A stretch of 64,000 nucleotides of DNA from positions 25,588,281-25,652,280 of the forward strand of contig CM046338.1 of NCBI GenBank assembly GCA_025403435.1, written 5' to 3'. The position numbers and the translations under genes were made by a program. Below, in pieces: positions 45,701 to 59,359 of this stretch. This DNA is from Artocarpus heterophyllus. Lineage: Eukaryota; Streptophyta; Magnoliopsida; Rosales; Moraceae. Within the stretch, counting starts at the first letter, position 1. Each line of letters opens with the position of its first letter. The notes under the pieces are model-generated. The model worked only from the letters and a program-made list of their open reading frames with translations. It made no database searches and had not been told where the DNA came from.

Positions 45701-46650
45701 ATTCCGATGTTGGTGTTGTTGCTACGGCTGGTTAATTTTGTTAGGTCAATTCCTAGAGATATGACTTTCCGGCCAAAAGCAAAACATTAGCCCGTGCCCA
45801 AATGGCACTCCCCTGCATGCATCTTCCCATATTTAGAATACTGTGGAAATTTAGCTTATTTGTTTGATTGCCCTCCTCTTTACTTGCCTATTGAATTCTT
45901 TTAACTCCCAATGCTTCCTCTTATTGTTGTTGTTCCCTTTCCAGTTCTGCCTGTTCATTTGAGGTCTTTGCCCACTAAAATTTTCCTAATTTCTGTTCTC
46001 ATTTTGTGGTTGTCTCTATTGTATGGCATTGCCCTCTATGTCCTTTATATAATGCTCAACGAGTGGCATGGCACTGAAACTTCTTTGACAGTTTTAGGAG
46101 GAGTAACCCCGTTATCCACAATGAGGGCTATGTTAGATCAAAGCATCTTAAGTACCCATCTCACCTTTTCCTTTTCACTAGTGATCACCAACTCAGGCGA
46201 TAAGCAAGCTAATCAGTTGCATTTTCTTACTGCCCCCTAGATAGTCAAGTTTCCCTAGTAAAACTCCATGAACTCATCATAGGGTTCCTTAATGATGTTC
46301 ATGTAGAAAAATTCTTTAAGTAACTCAGTTTCAAAATCCACCCAAGTCATTTGATTTACTTCTCTTTTTTATTCAACTCTTTCCCACCAAATTTCGGCAT
46401 CTCTGGTTGGGTAGTAGGATGCATACTTCACTTTCTCATTTTCGGTCCAATTCATCAGTTTCAAAATGCTCTTGAGGGTCTTAAACTAGGTTTGGGCAGC
46501 CAATGGGTCCTGTGACCCGTTAAAATCCTCAGGTTTCACCTTCTTCCATGTATCCGTAGAGGTTCTCGACTCACAATAAATGCAGGGGCATGGGTGGAGA
46601 AGGTAGTACAGCCGGAGGAGATGGTTGATTAGTTCTTAGAACATCAATAA
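42782..46650 (-). pseudogene. chromovirus gag-pol remnant with chromodomain
   Basis: Gag (about 46570-46120) reads EDFNGSQDPLAA and TRDAEIWWERV. Protease (45462-45106): FDMHDFDLILGMDFLSKYNG. Reverse transcriptase (44938-44195): [20 protein letters not shown] and LGHVVSKDGVIVDPAKI. Integrase zinc region (43597-43397): EEAHGIPYLMHSGSTKMYHN. Near 42840-42795 the frame reads EVTWEYEEDITKLL, the end of a chromodomain, which marks the chromovirus clade that targets heterochromatin. Stops break all segments. Confidence 0.85.
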
Positions 46651-46906
46651 CTTGTTGTCATTGGTTGCTAGCAGCCAATGCATGTCCGCTCCTCATTTCT
46701 TTTTATACCGCTAATCATTAAAATTTCTAAATAAAAAAGTAGAGCCTTTCTAGGACTTTAAGAGAGGATTCTTAAGAACTTTTGTTACTACACTACGAGT
46801 AATTTAATTAATATAATTAAAATAAATACTTTCCTCCTTAGAGAATGGCAGAGTTGATGCATGGTGATAGTGTGACATAACATCAAAAAAGGCTCTAATA
46901 CCATAT

Positions 46907-48598
46907 TGTAACAACCCCTCTACGGGACGTTACCTTATCCGATACTTAATGATATTTAATACGTTTTATCATAATTAGATTGATGAATAAAGTGCAGTGA
47001 AATAAAAGCTAGCAAAACCTTAATAATAATTTTTTAAAAAACAAGAATCATTGGAACAGTACCGTTCCTATAGTGTTACCTTAATGAACTAAATTTTATT
47101 TTTAGGTTTTTGAATTTCATGATAAACAAAACATTATAGTCTCAAAACCAAAAAGTATAGAACTTATAATAGCGGAAAATAATTAGTATTAATTATTAGG
47201 AAATTCTTTCGTGAATTCTTTTGATAGATAATTTATTCTAAGGTTTCGTCACCACCATCCTCTTGCATTCATGCTGCCATTCTCTACGCCTACTTACTTC
47301 TTTAACGTTTATGTGCAATATACGAAAATAAACTAATATGTAAACACCTAGTAACTGGCATCTTAAGTCTCACAAATAATGCATTAACTAGCTCCTCCTG
47401 TTGCATTAACCAAACCAACATATCTTAATAGGCAACCATTGTCCTAGTGCCATCCTTTGGGCAACCTGTGTGCTGGTACTATCGATGGGCAATTTTTGTC
47501 CTATTACACACCTCTTTAGAATTCCCTTAAATATTTCTTATCCGTTTATAACTTTCTGTAGAATTCATCTTTTGGTAAAAGACATAAAACATCATCATTT
47601 AATATTAATTCATAAACTTAATCCATCATTGGCTTAACCATACACATCATTGGAACATATACATATATTAAGCTACTCATATCGTAGGTGAGAGATACAC
47701 TCACACTTATAACCAACTTACACAACTTTTTAGCATGAGGTGACGTGATGGTTGGGACCTTCGGTGTGCTTGCCTTCAAGAAGATTCATGTCAATTTTAT
47801 AATTTATATTCTTATTAGAAACATCATCATAAGACCTCATATCATCAGAACGCCAATATTAATGTAACGGAACATTTGTTGCAACAAAATCCACAACAAA
47901 AGCGTTTCATAATGATATAAGCTCAGCAACATTGGAAACTAGACATTTGTAGCTTTCTAATAATACAACTAATTTAATTTTGTTAAGGCATTCAAAAATG
48001 CATTTGAATATTGATCAGTGGTGTTGGAAATTCCCAACGCTACCAATCGAATTTGGCAATTCTCAAAACCGAACAAAATTCTAAAAATGACGTCTAACAA
48101 TCATCAAAACATCATATCATAGCCTTATACATGTTTATAAATATTCAAAATCAAAAGATATCCATCACAACATATTATCTCAAACCTGATAAACAAATAA
48201 ACTCATTATCATATAAACCCTATCTTGTAAAAGAAAATCCTAATAATAAAAAAATAGAAGAAAAAACACAATATAAATGCATATATCTAGAAAATAATCA
48301 TCAAGAAGGCCAATATACATATGCATATATAAGCATAAACACAGACACATCAATGAAAGTCATTATCTCAAATGCTCTCGTAACAACAAACAGACATTCC
48401 TAGCAATTCATCATATCTTGGAATCCTATGATATTCCCTTTGTCGTATTAGTTGGCTAGGATGAAGCTTTGAGTAGGCAAAATTTTAGCAGAGAGAGTTG
48501 TGAATGTGAGAGGGCTTTGAGAGTTAAGGAGATATGAGGGAGTTGTGAACATGAAGCAATCAAGGCAATTAGAAAAGAATGAGATTTTTTATGTACAA
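46907..48598 (-). repeat. LTR (5' for the minus-strand chromovirus), truncated
   Basis: Similarity to the left LTR stops after TTTTTATGTACAAA at about 48598, roughly 600 bp before the expected LTR end. Unrelated sequence of the next element begins there. Confidence 0.8.
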
Positions 48599-50530
48599 AG
48601 TTTCAATACCCATCTTTTCGCAAGACACGATCATAGCCCATGTCTAAGAACATGGCTCAAGGTAACGTACATAGACCCAAGCCATAAGGAGGGGTCCTCC
48701 TAGTGGGCCATGGTTTGGAAGGCCAAGGAATATGAATAGGCCCATTTATTTTCTTCTAATTACACTTCTGACCCACTTGGGAGGGCTTAAGTCTAGTTGG
48801 AATTAAAATAAATAGGTATGGAAGAAGTTAGAATAAAATGGAGCCCAAAACTCATTTAGAAGCCTGGGACCAACACTAAGAAAAAGCCTATTTTTGACCC
48901 TTCCGACGTGGTAGTACACTTGTTGCGCTAGCTCATCCATCGCGTCAGCTTACCTGCCACGCCAACTTTGCCAACTCAACCGTGGAAGCCCTGCTAAAGA
49001 GGCATGTGACTCCTATAGCCAAGAGACAAACTCCCCTCAATCAAGGGGGTCAAAGGGAGACCCAATTCCTAGGTCTAAAACTTTGCTCAAAATGGCAAGG
49101 CAAACCTCTTGCCATATAAACAACCCCATGGCAGGCCACCTAAAATCACACCCCTAGGTTGGATGGCTATTAATGCTCTTGACGCACTTTGACCTATGCT
49201 CAAAGACCAAGTTTGAATCTAGAGGGAAAATCTCCCTGCTGCAGGTTGTTGCCATAAATGGCTACTCCTTTAGAACCAGACACGAAACCTTCCCCAACCA
49301 AGTGCTCAAAGTAGGATAAGCCCAACCAAACTAGATCTCTACTTTTCTCTATAAATACTACACCCCCCAACCCCCAAACACTCTTGAGGAGAGGCTAGTG
49401 AACCCATATACTTAGACCAAAAGAGAGAGAGAGAACTTCCATAACCTCCATAGCCATCACAATCACCAACTTCACCGTCATCATTTTCATCTTGAAACCT
49501 CCATAATTACCATGGCTACCATTTCACCTAAGCTCACAATCATTATGAACCACCCTCAAACTATCATCTAACCACCTCAAAATACCTATAAACTCCATCC
49601 TTGACCTTACAACCATCTAAGAAGAGCGTTACCACGAACCAAACTTACCATGCCAACTCACTGGAAAGTTTTGAAGTCTATTCTTTGGGATAAGCTTTAA
49701 GAATATTCAAGACACTCCCCCAATCCCATTGGAACCCAAAATCATCACCAAATCACTTCAAGACCAACCCTTGTCATGTACCAAATAACCCTCCATGCAA
49801 GAGAAGGACCGAAACCACCATTAATGGACAACCTTTCTTTATCTCTCTAAAACCTTTCTCCAAACCTCAAACTACCCCTCCTATTACAGGTTGTCCCTGT
49901 ATGGGGGTACTCTTCCTTTGGGATTGACAAACAACATCATTTCAGTCAAGGGTACCATATTTCAAACAAATGGGCAGATCACCACCATCAAGTATATAGG
50001 AAATACCTCCATAAATATTCATGTTTCTCTCCTATGCATGAGCACACTCAGAGGCCTCTTTAGCATAGTTATCATCTACAACAGGTCCAGAACCGCAACA
50101 AGGCCTCTCCCTCAAACTTGATCATCCTCAAGGCTACTTGGGTTTAGCCAAAACCCAGTCAAAGCCACTACAAACCAAGCCTAAAACAGCCTATTTTGGC
50201 CACTTACATAGCTAAAACAGCCACCGCAGACTCAATCAACTTCAGCACCTATTGCACAACCACCTCAGCTCCTGTAAAGCAGCACCTAAGCTAATAAGAA
50301 GAAACCATGAAGTCCATACTGTCTAAGTGTGAAGGCCTGCGGCAAAAGAGCCTTAACATTTTGTGAATCCATTAGGGAAGCTAGAGTAGGGTTCCATAAT
50401 GGACCCATCTTCCTCCAAAAGAATAAGAACTTCACTCGAAGATGACACCAAAGTGTCCATGTGTTCCTTAGACCATGGCAACGACACACCTAACAAGTTT
50501 AGCAAGAGGGCCCCTAAATTCGTGGACGTA
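48599..50530 (+). other. Probable 5' LTR/leader of the Tat-type element
   Basis: No coding sequence is supported. A TATAAATA box lies at 49350-49357 in a region richer in C, followed about 30 bp later by a C-rich start-like stretch. This would suit the LTR promoter. LTR ends and primer site could not be fixed. Confidence 0.45.
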
Positions 50531-50534
50531 ATTC

Positions 50535-52700
50535 ATGAAATGGCCCATACTTAAGGCGCACTTGTCTACAGGAGGACTTAGAGTTCATCCTAAGGCCACC
50601 ATATATGTCCAAACTCTACAACAAACTATTGCCCAAGGGTATGAGACTCCCATTTTCACACTCTTTGATGAGAGAAAGGAAAACCCTAAGGAGCACATAA
50701 GCCTCTTCTTAGACTCCCTTAGATAGTATATCGATGACAAGGACTTAAGGCTGTAAGAGTTCTCTAAGTCACTCACCGACTACACCTATACTTAGTACAC
50801 TACTCTTGCATTGAGTTCTATCCACACATGGGAAGACATGGTGAGCCAATTTTGCAATAAGTATTTTCAAAATGAAGAGAAGGTCACGACCATAACTTTA
50901 AACAACACCCAACAAAGACAAGGATAGCACCTCATGGATAGCGTGAAGAGGTTTCGAGACCTCGCCTTGGACTACCATGACAAAAGCAGCAAAGAGTTCT
51001 TCATGGAGATATGTATCAACAACATCATCCCCAAATACTTAATGCACCTAGAGAACGTGTAGATTAAGTAGTTCTTAATGTTATTGGAGGCAACAAAGAA
51101 GACATCAGAATCGGTCAGACTCGTTTTAGGGGACTAGATTTGGAAGAGTGAAAGAAAAGAATTACTACATTCATGGGTTGCCTCTGGCCTACCACCAAGA
51201 CCTGCTTATCGCTAATGGAAAGAAAGGGACCATAGGAGAGAAAGAGACCACGAGAAGGAAAGGAAAGTGCTTCTTCCTGTTCCATGAAGCGATGAAGAAT
51301 TCCATGTTATCCTTGATCAATGAATCCAGGATGAAGTGGTTTGCATCTACCAACCTAGAGGCAACCTATCTCCAACAACAAGAAACATTCGAGTTATTGC
51401 TGACTACACCAATATGTTAGTCATCTGACAATGGAATGTCAAATCCTTTGAAAGATATTTAATGCCAAAATCCACGAGGATAGCCCTAAAGCTATCAGCC
51501 AAAGCATAAGCTATTGATACCAATCTACTCCTGTGGCATAAAAGGAAAGAGTTGTGTGTCATTTTCTTAGGCTTCTAGAAAGGAAAAAGTAGAAGAAGAT
51601 TTGGACAAAGAAATGCACCTATGGCAAATTGACCCCAAGCCACTTATAGTAAACCCAACTGGTAGGGGAAGTCACTTCCTTATCCCATAAGGTATGGAGT
51701 CAAATCAAATGAAAAAAAGGCTCCTAAGAGTGCACCCATTAACTCTAACTGCACCTTCGAGGAAAGAGAGACCACTAATGTAGGATGATTTTACTTGAAC
51801 AGGTACAGGAGGCTTTAGGACGTGAAGGAAGAATGGAAAAGTAAAGGTTCACACCCGCGGAGGGGAGAGGATGAGTGCTAGGCTTCTGGGGTATCACCAG
51901 TGCACCCGCAATAGATGGCATGGGATCATCCATCATTCCTACTTGTGACATGATGGAACTTTCAGGGATCCCACCATGGGCTGCATCCAGCGGAAGCAAT
52001 TCACCTTTGAAGAAAATCCCTAGAAGAGAAATGATTACCATGATAAGTCACTATGGGCAAAAGAAGCTCGACATGATCATATCTAATATATGGCTTTCTC
52101 CCAAGCCAAAACCTAAGGCAGACCTTGTCGACAGAAGGGTGCTTGAGGTAAGGGCCCATGATACGTTTTTGTTCCCATAGACATCCCAACCTTAAGGAAA
52201 AGCTAGCCTAATGCACTCGTGTTTGACACAGACTGTTGTTTGTTGACACCTGCTATAGGACATTCCTATACTACGACTCCTAAGTCGTTGCCCCAAATGA
52301 GGTCCTAAACCATGTTCTATGTCTTGGAAGTCGATGTGAGCTATTATGTGTTACTCGAGAGTCCATGGCTTAACAAGCATAAGCTCATGTGTTCCACCTA
52401 CCACCAATGTGTTAAGGGAAGGTTGGGCATAAATGTCATCCACATTCTTGCCAGCCAGGTCCCTTTCGATCAAATCGAGACTCATTACACAAATGCCAAG
52501 CTCTACGACGACCTTGCCAAAAAAGGGGAAACCGGTATTGCTAAAGTCGCTAGGATGCCATTTCCATCATGGAGCATGATAAAGGATCTCGATGATGAAC
52601 CACTCCATAATGCTCTTATAGGAAAGCGAAGGAAAGGGAAGCTAACAATCACTCGCTGCATCAAGGTCACCCTACCCAATGGGAGGGTGTCATACTAATT
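50535..52700 (+). pseudogene. Tat-type gag and protease remnants
   Basis: Gag fragments read TPIFTLFDERKENPKEHISL and, after stops, SSIHTWEDMVSQFCNKYF, a retrotrans_gag pattern. The protease-type region at 52312-52698 reads YYVLLESPWLNKHKLMCSTY, the usual ILGRPWL...STYH segment. Several stops interrupt the reading frame. Confidence 0.75.
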
Positions 52701-52837
52701 ATGACGGTGCAGAGGGCCTGACCACTAGATATGGGAGGGTCTTAGATCTAGAACAAAAGGGGGAAATATGTTCTTATGCTAGAGAAATGGCAACGACTAG
52801 CAGGAATGAAGAAGAATGATCACCAACATCGAAGCAC

Positions 52838-55800
52838 ATGCAAGATGGGTTTGATGCAATCATAGAACCTCTGGAAGAAGTCAACTTAAGTGATGATCCA
52901 TTTTTCAAGAGGCCGGTGTCAATAAGTACGCAGCTGTCACCTGAGGAGCATAGTTACATGCTATGCCTCTTAAAGGAGAACTCCAACATATTTGTTTGGA
53001 ATTATAAAGAGATGTCTAGACTTGATCCTGACATGGTTTTGTTGGAAACAAAGTGCGCAGCGGAATTTTAAAAAATTTTCATCAGAGTATTTTCTAAAAT
53101 ACAAGTTTGACATGTTATATGTATAAATTAAACAGATCTTACTAACCTCAGTGTGCCGAAGAAGCTCCGCGACCTGTGTAGAGAAGTAACGTTCCAGAAG
53201 AGCCTCAACTAACTGGTCTTCTTTGCTATTCTCTATCCACAACCAGAGTGAGTGTGGGCTCACACGTACAGCTCTTCCACCGGTGACTCTCCTTCCAACC
53301 AATAGAGAGAACCCAAAGCTAGTGTTCGTGATTTGTGAACAAAAGCTCTCAGGGAGTTTTCAGATGCTCACTAGAAGAGTATCACTCTTAATCTCTCAAA
53401 TTGATCTTTTTTTAGTAAATCATTAGACTCACTCCCTTTTTATACCTATTGGTCCTTGGGGTCAGTCCATATCAGATTAGGTCTCAAAAATCGAAACAGA
53501 ATCAAGTTCGGATCAATATCTGATAAGATACGCGTGAAAAATGCGTAATCTTATGTGCGCTGATAGGCAGGCCAAACTGTCTGATAGGCAGGCCGAACAC
53601 GTCATCCGGTAGGCCGAACTGCAGAGAAAAAATCTCCGCGAATCTTTTATTTTCCACCCGAGATTCTAAAGGATAAATTCTCAGTTTTGATTCAAATAGC
53701 CCAATAGAAAAGATATCTGATCAAAACAAACTTTATCAAGATAATCTCTAAGAAAATAAATCAATTCACAATAATTCTACAAGTTTATCTTGTTCTAATT
53801 GTCCAAAATTAAAACAACCGATAAATAGACAAGAATTATCCGAACACAATAATTCAACAAGTTTATCTTGAACTAATTTCTTACAAAATTAATTCAACCA
53901 ATAAACAGACATGAATTATTTGATTCTTACAATTTTTAAACCAATCTGATAAATCCGACATAAGTCACCAATTATTGGAAAAGCACGCCGTGTCGTTACA
54001 GGATTTTGTGAGCTAGCAAAGGGGACCAAAATGGACCTATAAAGTTCAAGATCATGATAATTATGAAACCCAATATTCCAGATATACATTTCACAATTAT
54101 CAACTCCAACGCTACTCCACTAAAAGCTTGGAGCTACACTCTCAAACTTTATAGAATTACGAAGCTCGTGTAGCTAAGTCTCCATGACATATTATAGTGT
54201 ATCGCATCCCCATATGATCATCCATAATCGGCTTAAGGACAAGTTCTGTCTTACCTTCCCGATTATTTTTATCTTACGTTCCATTGTCTCACCATTAGAA
54301 AACTTACCATCCAAAGATAGTATACCATTCGGTTACACCTATGTATCCAAATGGTTGAGCGCTCCAGTTTTCCAATTACAGGACAACGCATATAAGAGGA
54401 TATCATTACTCCTAAAGAGGAGCAATGGATTCCATATCTATGAATAACAAGTCTACGCTATCAAGAGTCATGCCTCCAACGTACCGGCATGCATGCCACT
54501 ACAGAGATGTGGGAGTCACCCATTGGTACATCAAAAGACACAAGTCGAGACAACGGGCCCATTATTCATCTCAGGATTAAGATACAATACAAATGATTGT
54601 CTAAAGTGAATCGATTTGCCAAGACAGAATTATTAATCCAAATCAATTCACTTTATGTCCCGATCCAACACATCGTCACCTATGACAACGTGCCAATGTT
54701 TCTATTCACGGAGTCCAACTCCGATGGTCAAGACAAACCATCTCCCAAAAGGGATATAGACAACATAACAATCTTTACATGAATAAAGCGCCCAACTTTA
54801 TTCCCTCGATTGCGGATCATATGTTTTAGACCGTCACCTTAAGAATCGTGTCTTCCGCATAATCAGTCCATCATATGCCCAACTCTTAAGGTTTAGACTG
54901 ACAGTCTCAGACTACTGTTTGCTTATCATACATTCAACGAATATGAACGTAAAGAGGACCAGATTTGGTATATATAAATAAATTCTTTATTGATAAAAAT
55001 GTCTCCAAAAACGTATTATATTTTTACTCCTTAGAGCATACATGTCTAACAGGTTTGCCATACCTTATATGGGGCACCCGATACAAACCTCATGAAGCAA
55101 CCAAGGTGTAACTTTCATCCGAAGGTAGAAACCCAAATAAAGACCAAAGTTAAAAAGCTAATTGAGGCCGGGTCCATTAAGCTAATCAAGCACCCCACTT
55201 GGTTGGCAAACATAGTTCTCATAAGGAAGAGGAACGGGCAAGTCCGGATTTGTGTGGATTTCTAAGACCTTAACTGAATGTGACTAAAGGACGAATTCCC
55301 TTTTTTGAATATGGATGCCCTCATCGACTCCATAGTAGGACATGGCATGCTTTCATTTATGGATGGCTACATTGGATACAACCAAATCAAGATGTCTGCC
55401 AAAGGTGTAGAAAAGACGGCATTTCAAACTCCTTTCAGGAACTTTTACTACATCGTCATGCCATTTAGGCTTAAAAATGCTAGCAACAAGCTGTGACGGC
55501 TGTGTTTCATGCTATGATGGGAAAAGAGGTGGAGGACTATGTGGATGACTTGGTGGTCAAGTCCAAAAATAGATGAGGCCATGGGATGCTTTAACAAAAG
55601 TCTTTGACAGGTGCCAAAAAAAAAACCTCAAAATGAGCCCAAAGAAATGTGCTTTTAGGGTCTTTGGAGGGAAGTTTCTTGGGTTCATGGTGCATCAAAG
55701 AGGGATCAATGTGGATCCATCCAAAACACAAAAGATAGTAGTGGCAACCACCGATGAGCTTAAGAGTTTCCTCAAGAACCTAATCGGACGTTCGTTGCTT

Positions 55801-56115
55801 CATACCGAGATTGGCCACATGAGTGTCCATGTTCAAGGCATTATTGGCAAAGAATGCTCCCTTCACTTGGGCCGAAGAGCACCAAAAGGAGTTTGAAAGG
55901 ATCCAACCATAATCACAAACCTACCCATGATGGTTGTGCCGAAATTGGGCTAGCCATTGTGGGTGTATCTTGCCTTGATTTTTGCAGCAATAAGGGCCTA
56001 TTTGGCATAGGAGGGGGATAATGGTGTCGAATCACCCATTTATTATGTCAAACGACACCTTAAGAAGGCTAAGCTCAAGTATCCCTCAATGGAGCAAAAT
56101 TTCCTAGCCTTGGTC
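52838..56115 (+). pseudogene. Tat-type reverse transcriptase remnant, split by an LTR
   Basis: Before the insertion the frame reads IFVWNYKEMSRLDPDMV (near 52988-53038). After it the enzyme continues with WLANIVLIRKRNGQVRICVD (near 55203), FMDGYIGYNQIKMS and an intact YVDD active site at 55538-55549. Later LGFMVHQRGINVDPSKTQKI (near 55680) and PSMEQNFLALVY (near 56082) belong to the same polyprotein. The solo LTR at 53040-55051 cuts it. Stops and frameshifts are common. Confidence 0.8.
53040..55051 (-). mobile_element. Solo LTR, probably copia type (2012 bp)
   Basis: It begins TGTTGGAAAC and ends CATGTCTAACA with a perfect GGTTT duplication (53035-53039 and 55052-55056). On the minus strand a TATAAAAAGGGAGTGAG promoter lies at about 53425-53441, roughly 400 bp from the LTR end, which gives the orientation. 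It has no internal region, so it is a solo LTR. It interrupts the reverse transcriptase of the Tat-type element. A GGCAGGCCGAAC cluster lies at 53565-53625. Confidence 0.87.
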
Positions 56116-58078
56116 TATTAGGATCAGTGCCCTAATGAATAAATATTTTAGGTGCATTTATGACATTTTTTGGTGAAATAAATAATAATGCTAATATTAC
56201 GTGTATTAATAATGGTCTTCATATTACTATTATATCAATGATTGTATATCAGCAAACATGTGATCGATGACTATTAGAACCAAATCTTGGAATTAGGCAT
56301 ATATGGAGTTTATATGCGAAAAAGATCCGATTTGAAAATTAATAATCTAAATTATATAGGCTACAGTCTATGTATCAAGCTGAGCACTTTATACATGACA
56401 AGGCTGTTAATGGGGATCTACATCTAAATGGAGAGGTGGCTTACCTTGGTCGTTGAAGCAGATTGACTCTATGGTGGACACATTGATGTGGTAGATCTAA
56501 TGGTGATCGTACATTGGACTAGACCTAAAGTTGAAGTAATTTCTTAATAATTTTGTTTGACTTAAACAATTCTCTTTGATAATTTTTTATATGTTATCTT
56601 AATCCTGAAGTAGATTCATGATGCCATATTCATTGCTTGTATCTTTTGATGTGCCAAAGGCATGAGTTTCGATGACCGAAAGCCCTATTGTCAGTATGTT
56701 AAAGATGCAACCTATATTCAATGAGAGCATAATCCACTGACACGGAATCCATATCTCTTTAACAAAGAATCAATATTGTCCTTTCAAAGGCATTATTCAA
56801 GTATTGGAAAATATAACGAGGCCTCAATCATCTGGATAGATGGTAACCAAATGATATTCCTTTTGCATGTGTTACGAAAGGAATGAATTTTTTGACATTG
56901 AAATAATGGAACTTTGATCTAAAATAGTCGAAAGGTAAAATGAAACTAAGTCCTTCATCCGATTATAGATAACCTATCGGATATGTATAATATAAGAGGT
57001 CATAGACAAGACTTATATTTGAAGAGTTTTATAATACAGTAAATTATCAAAGTGCAGCTTCAGGTCGATAGTGGAGAGATACTAAAGTTAATAATGAAAT
57101 GGATAATTAATTAGGGATTAATTTATATGTTATTATTGTAGCTTGATAATGTATTTCCATTAGGTCCCAATACTAGTTCATGAATTCCTTGATGACAGAT
57201 TGGGCAAGTTTGGAATACCATGAGTAAGAGAGAAGTATACGAGAGTTAGGCCATCGAGCTTGATGGGACATGTGGGCCATAGTCTGGTTGGACTGCTAGT
57301 GGGTGTAGGCCCACTAGGAATGGTGCCTATATATGCAAATATTGAAGAATTAATTATTTAATTAATTCAGGAAAATAATTATTTAAATTGGTAATCGAGA
57401 TTTTGCAAAATTAATTTTTTAAATTTGTATTTGAATAATTAATTTAAATCCTAGTTGAATTTAAATTATGGATAATGGATAATTATTTACAATTATTTAA
57501 ATTAGATAATTATCTTGAAGAGTAGAATTCTAATTTAAATTGGAATTGTTTGAATTAGAGTTATCTTGGATGTGGAGATAATCCCAAATCCCTACACTGA
57601 TTAGTTGAATTTTTAGAGATAAATCTCTTAAGGGTGGCGCCAATTATAGGGATTGGAAAGAAAAAATTATCTCTTAATCGTGATAGACTTGTGACTCTTC
57701 CTACTACTACTATAAATAGAAGCCTTTGGCCTTCATTTATTCTATGAGATTGCCCACAGTGCAAATTAGAGAGGAAAACTTAGATTACTCACATTTAGTA
57801 ATCCTAGTTCTTGAGCACTTTAGTAGGAGTGTACTTGTGATGGAGATTTGCTGAGTTGTGCCCACACACACAACGATCTGAAGGAAAAGAATAGGATTGA
57901 AGATCTGACAGTAGAGATTTGTTCTTGAAGAATTTTTCAATCAAAAATGCTATTTTCGGTCTCCAACAAGCACGTTAAATTAGATTTAATTTATTGTTTA
58001 TAGCATTATGAGTTAGATTCTTGGGATTCATAAAAGTTTTTAAAGTTCCCTTGTGTCACCGAACCAATTATTCCAACA
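56116..58078 (+). mobile_element. Solo LTR, probably copia type (1963 bp)
   Basis: It starts TATTAGGATCAGTGCCC (TG mutated to TA) and ends ATTATTCCAACA, with a perfect TGGTC duplication (56111-56115 and 58079-58083). A plus-strand TATAAATAG lies at about 57710-57718, about 370 bp before the end. It interrupts the connection between reverse transcriptase and RNase H of the Tat-type element. The Tat frame continues sensibly across it. Confidence 0.85.
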
Positions 58079-59354
58079 TGGTCTACACAAGCAAAGATTA
58101 AGGCATTACTTCCTGGTGCATAAGCTACATCTGATGGTCAAGTCTGACGTCATTGAAATACCTCCTTGACACGCCCTGTGCTCCCCGATCGCCTTACCTG
58201 ATGGCTCTTACAGCTATTTAAATTTGATATAGCATGCATCATTTTAACCATAATTAAAGGCCAGGCCTGTGGTGCACCTAATGGCCTAATTTAGTGGGGA
58301 AGATGAGGACCTACTTTAAGACTAATAAGGACTTGCCTAAAGAATCATGCTACACCATAGAAATGGAGGATTTTTAAGCACTCAAGTTCGACGAGTCTGG
58401 CACAGCAACCGCTAGAGGTATGGGGGTTGTCTTGGTCAGCCTGGATAGATCTACAACAACTTCATCCCATCAAATCACCTTTGCTTGCACCAATAACATT
58501 GCTGAATACGAGGCCTTCTTGAGGGGATTGGTTACTGCAAGAAACATAGGGATTCAAAGACTTAAAGTCATTAGGGATTCAAATTTGGTGGTGAGACAAA
58601 TGAATGGAGACTTTTCTTTTAAGGAGCCAACTTTCGCTCCCTAGCAGACCATGGCTTAAAGGTGGTAAGGCAATTTGAGAAGATCATCATCAAGTGCATT
58701 CCCAGGTTGAGCAATCGGTATGCGAATGCATTGGCAATGATAGGCTTATGGCTTCATATGACTGGAGAACTTATAAGCATCAAAGTCTCAAAGAAAGACA
58801 TCCATATTGTCCAAACTGTTGGCGGAACAACTGAGGGAAGAGGAAGTGGAGTCACCCGAGGAAGACTAGAGATCACCCATTCGAGCGACATTGTCAACAC
58901 CTGAGGTAGATGGTTATCTGAGGGAGTTGAAGGAGTACATGCTCCTCTCAAGAGAACTATACAAAAGGCTGCCCAGTGGCATACTTATGAGATGTGTCGG
59001 CACCATGAAGCAAAGCAGTTGCTTAGGTAGGTCCATGAGGAAACATGTGGGGATAATGCCTATGTTAGTCTTTACCAGAGATGCAAAGAAAGGGGTTAAT
59101 GTTAGCCAAGCATGAGAAAGGAAGTTCAGGGACTTGCAAGCATGATGTCTTAAATGCCAACTGGTAGGTACAATCGAGGAGGCCTTCACCACCCATTTTA
59201 CGAGAGCTTAAAGGAGCCCATACCTAGAGTACCTCGAGAATGGGACTTTCCTGGTGAATTTTAAGGAAGATTACAAACTCAAGAAGCTCATCCGAAGGTA
59301 CTTCATCAAAAGGGGGACGTTATTCGAAAGGAATGGGGTACCCTTATGATGTCA
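58079..59354 (+). pseudogene. Tat-type RNase H (aRH) and start of integrase
   Basis: After the second LTR the connection region reads YLLDTPCAPRSPYLMALTA (near 58160). The additional RNase H reads ITFACTNNIAEYEAFLRGLV (near 58460-58520) and then GIQRLKVIRDSNLVVRQMNG. Such a second RNase H is a hallmark of Tat/Ogre elements. The integrase N-terminal region begins with KRGTLFERNGVPL near 59310 and is cut at 59354 by the third insertion, resuming at 63692 with ECGEHQGK and GYYWPHH. Confidence 0.78.
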
Positions 59355-59359
59355 CAAAG

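Larger units (their letters stand above)
40264..48598 (-). mobile_element. Ty3/gypsy chromovirus (Tekay/Del type), decayed
   Basis: The minus-strand element has LTRs at 40264-42781 and 46907-48598 (the latter cut short). Next to the right LTR, the minus strand reads TGGTATTAGAGCC (46891-46903), a near-perfect initiator-Met tRNA primer site, which fixes the orientation. Gag, protease, reverse transcriptase, integrase and a C-terminal chromodomain remnant follow in the usual order. Multiple stops and frameshifts disable it. Confidence 0.9.

Noticed and set aside
54184..54782. Reading frames of 61-87 codons
   Set aside because: They lie inside the solo LTR at 53040-55051 and show no protein family features.
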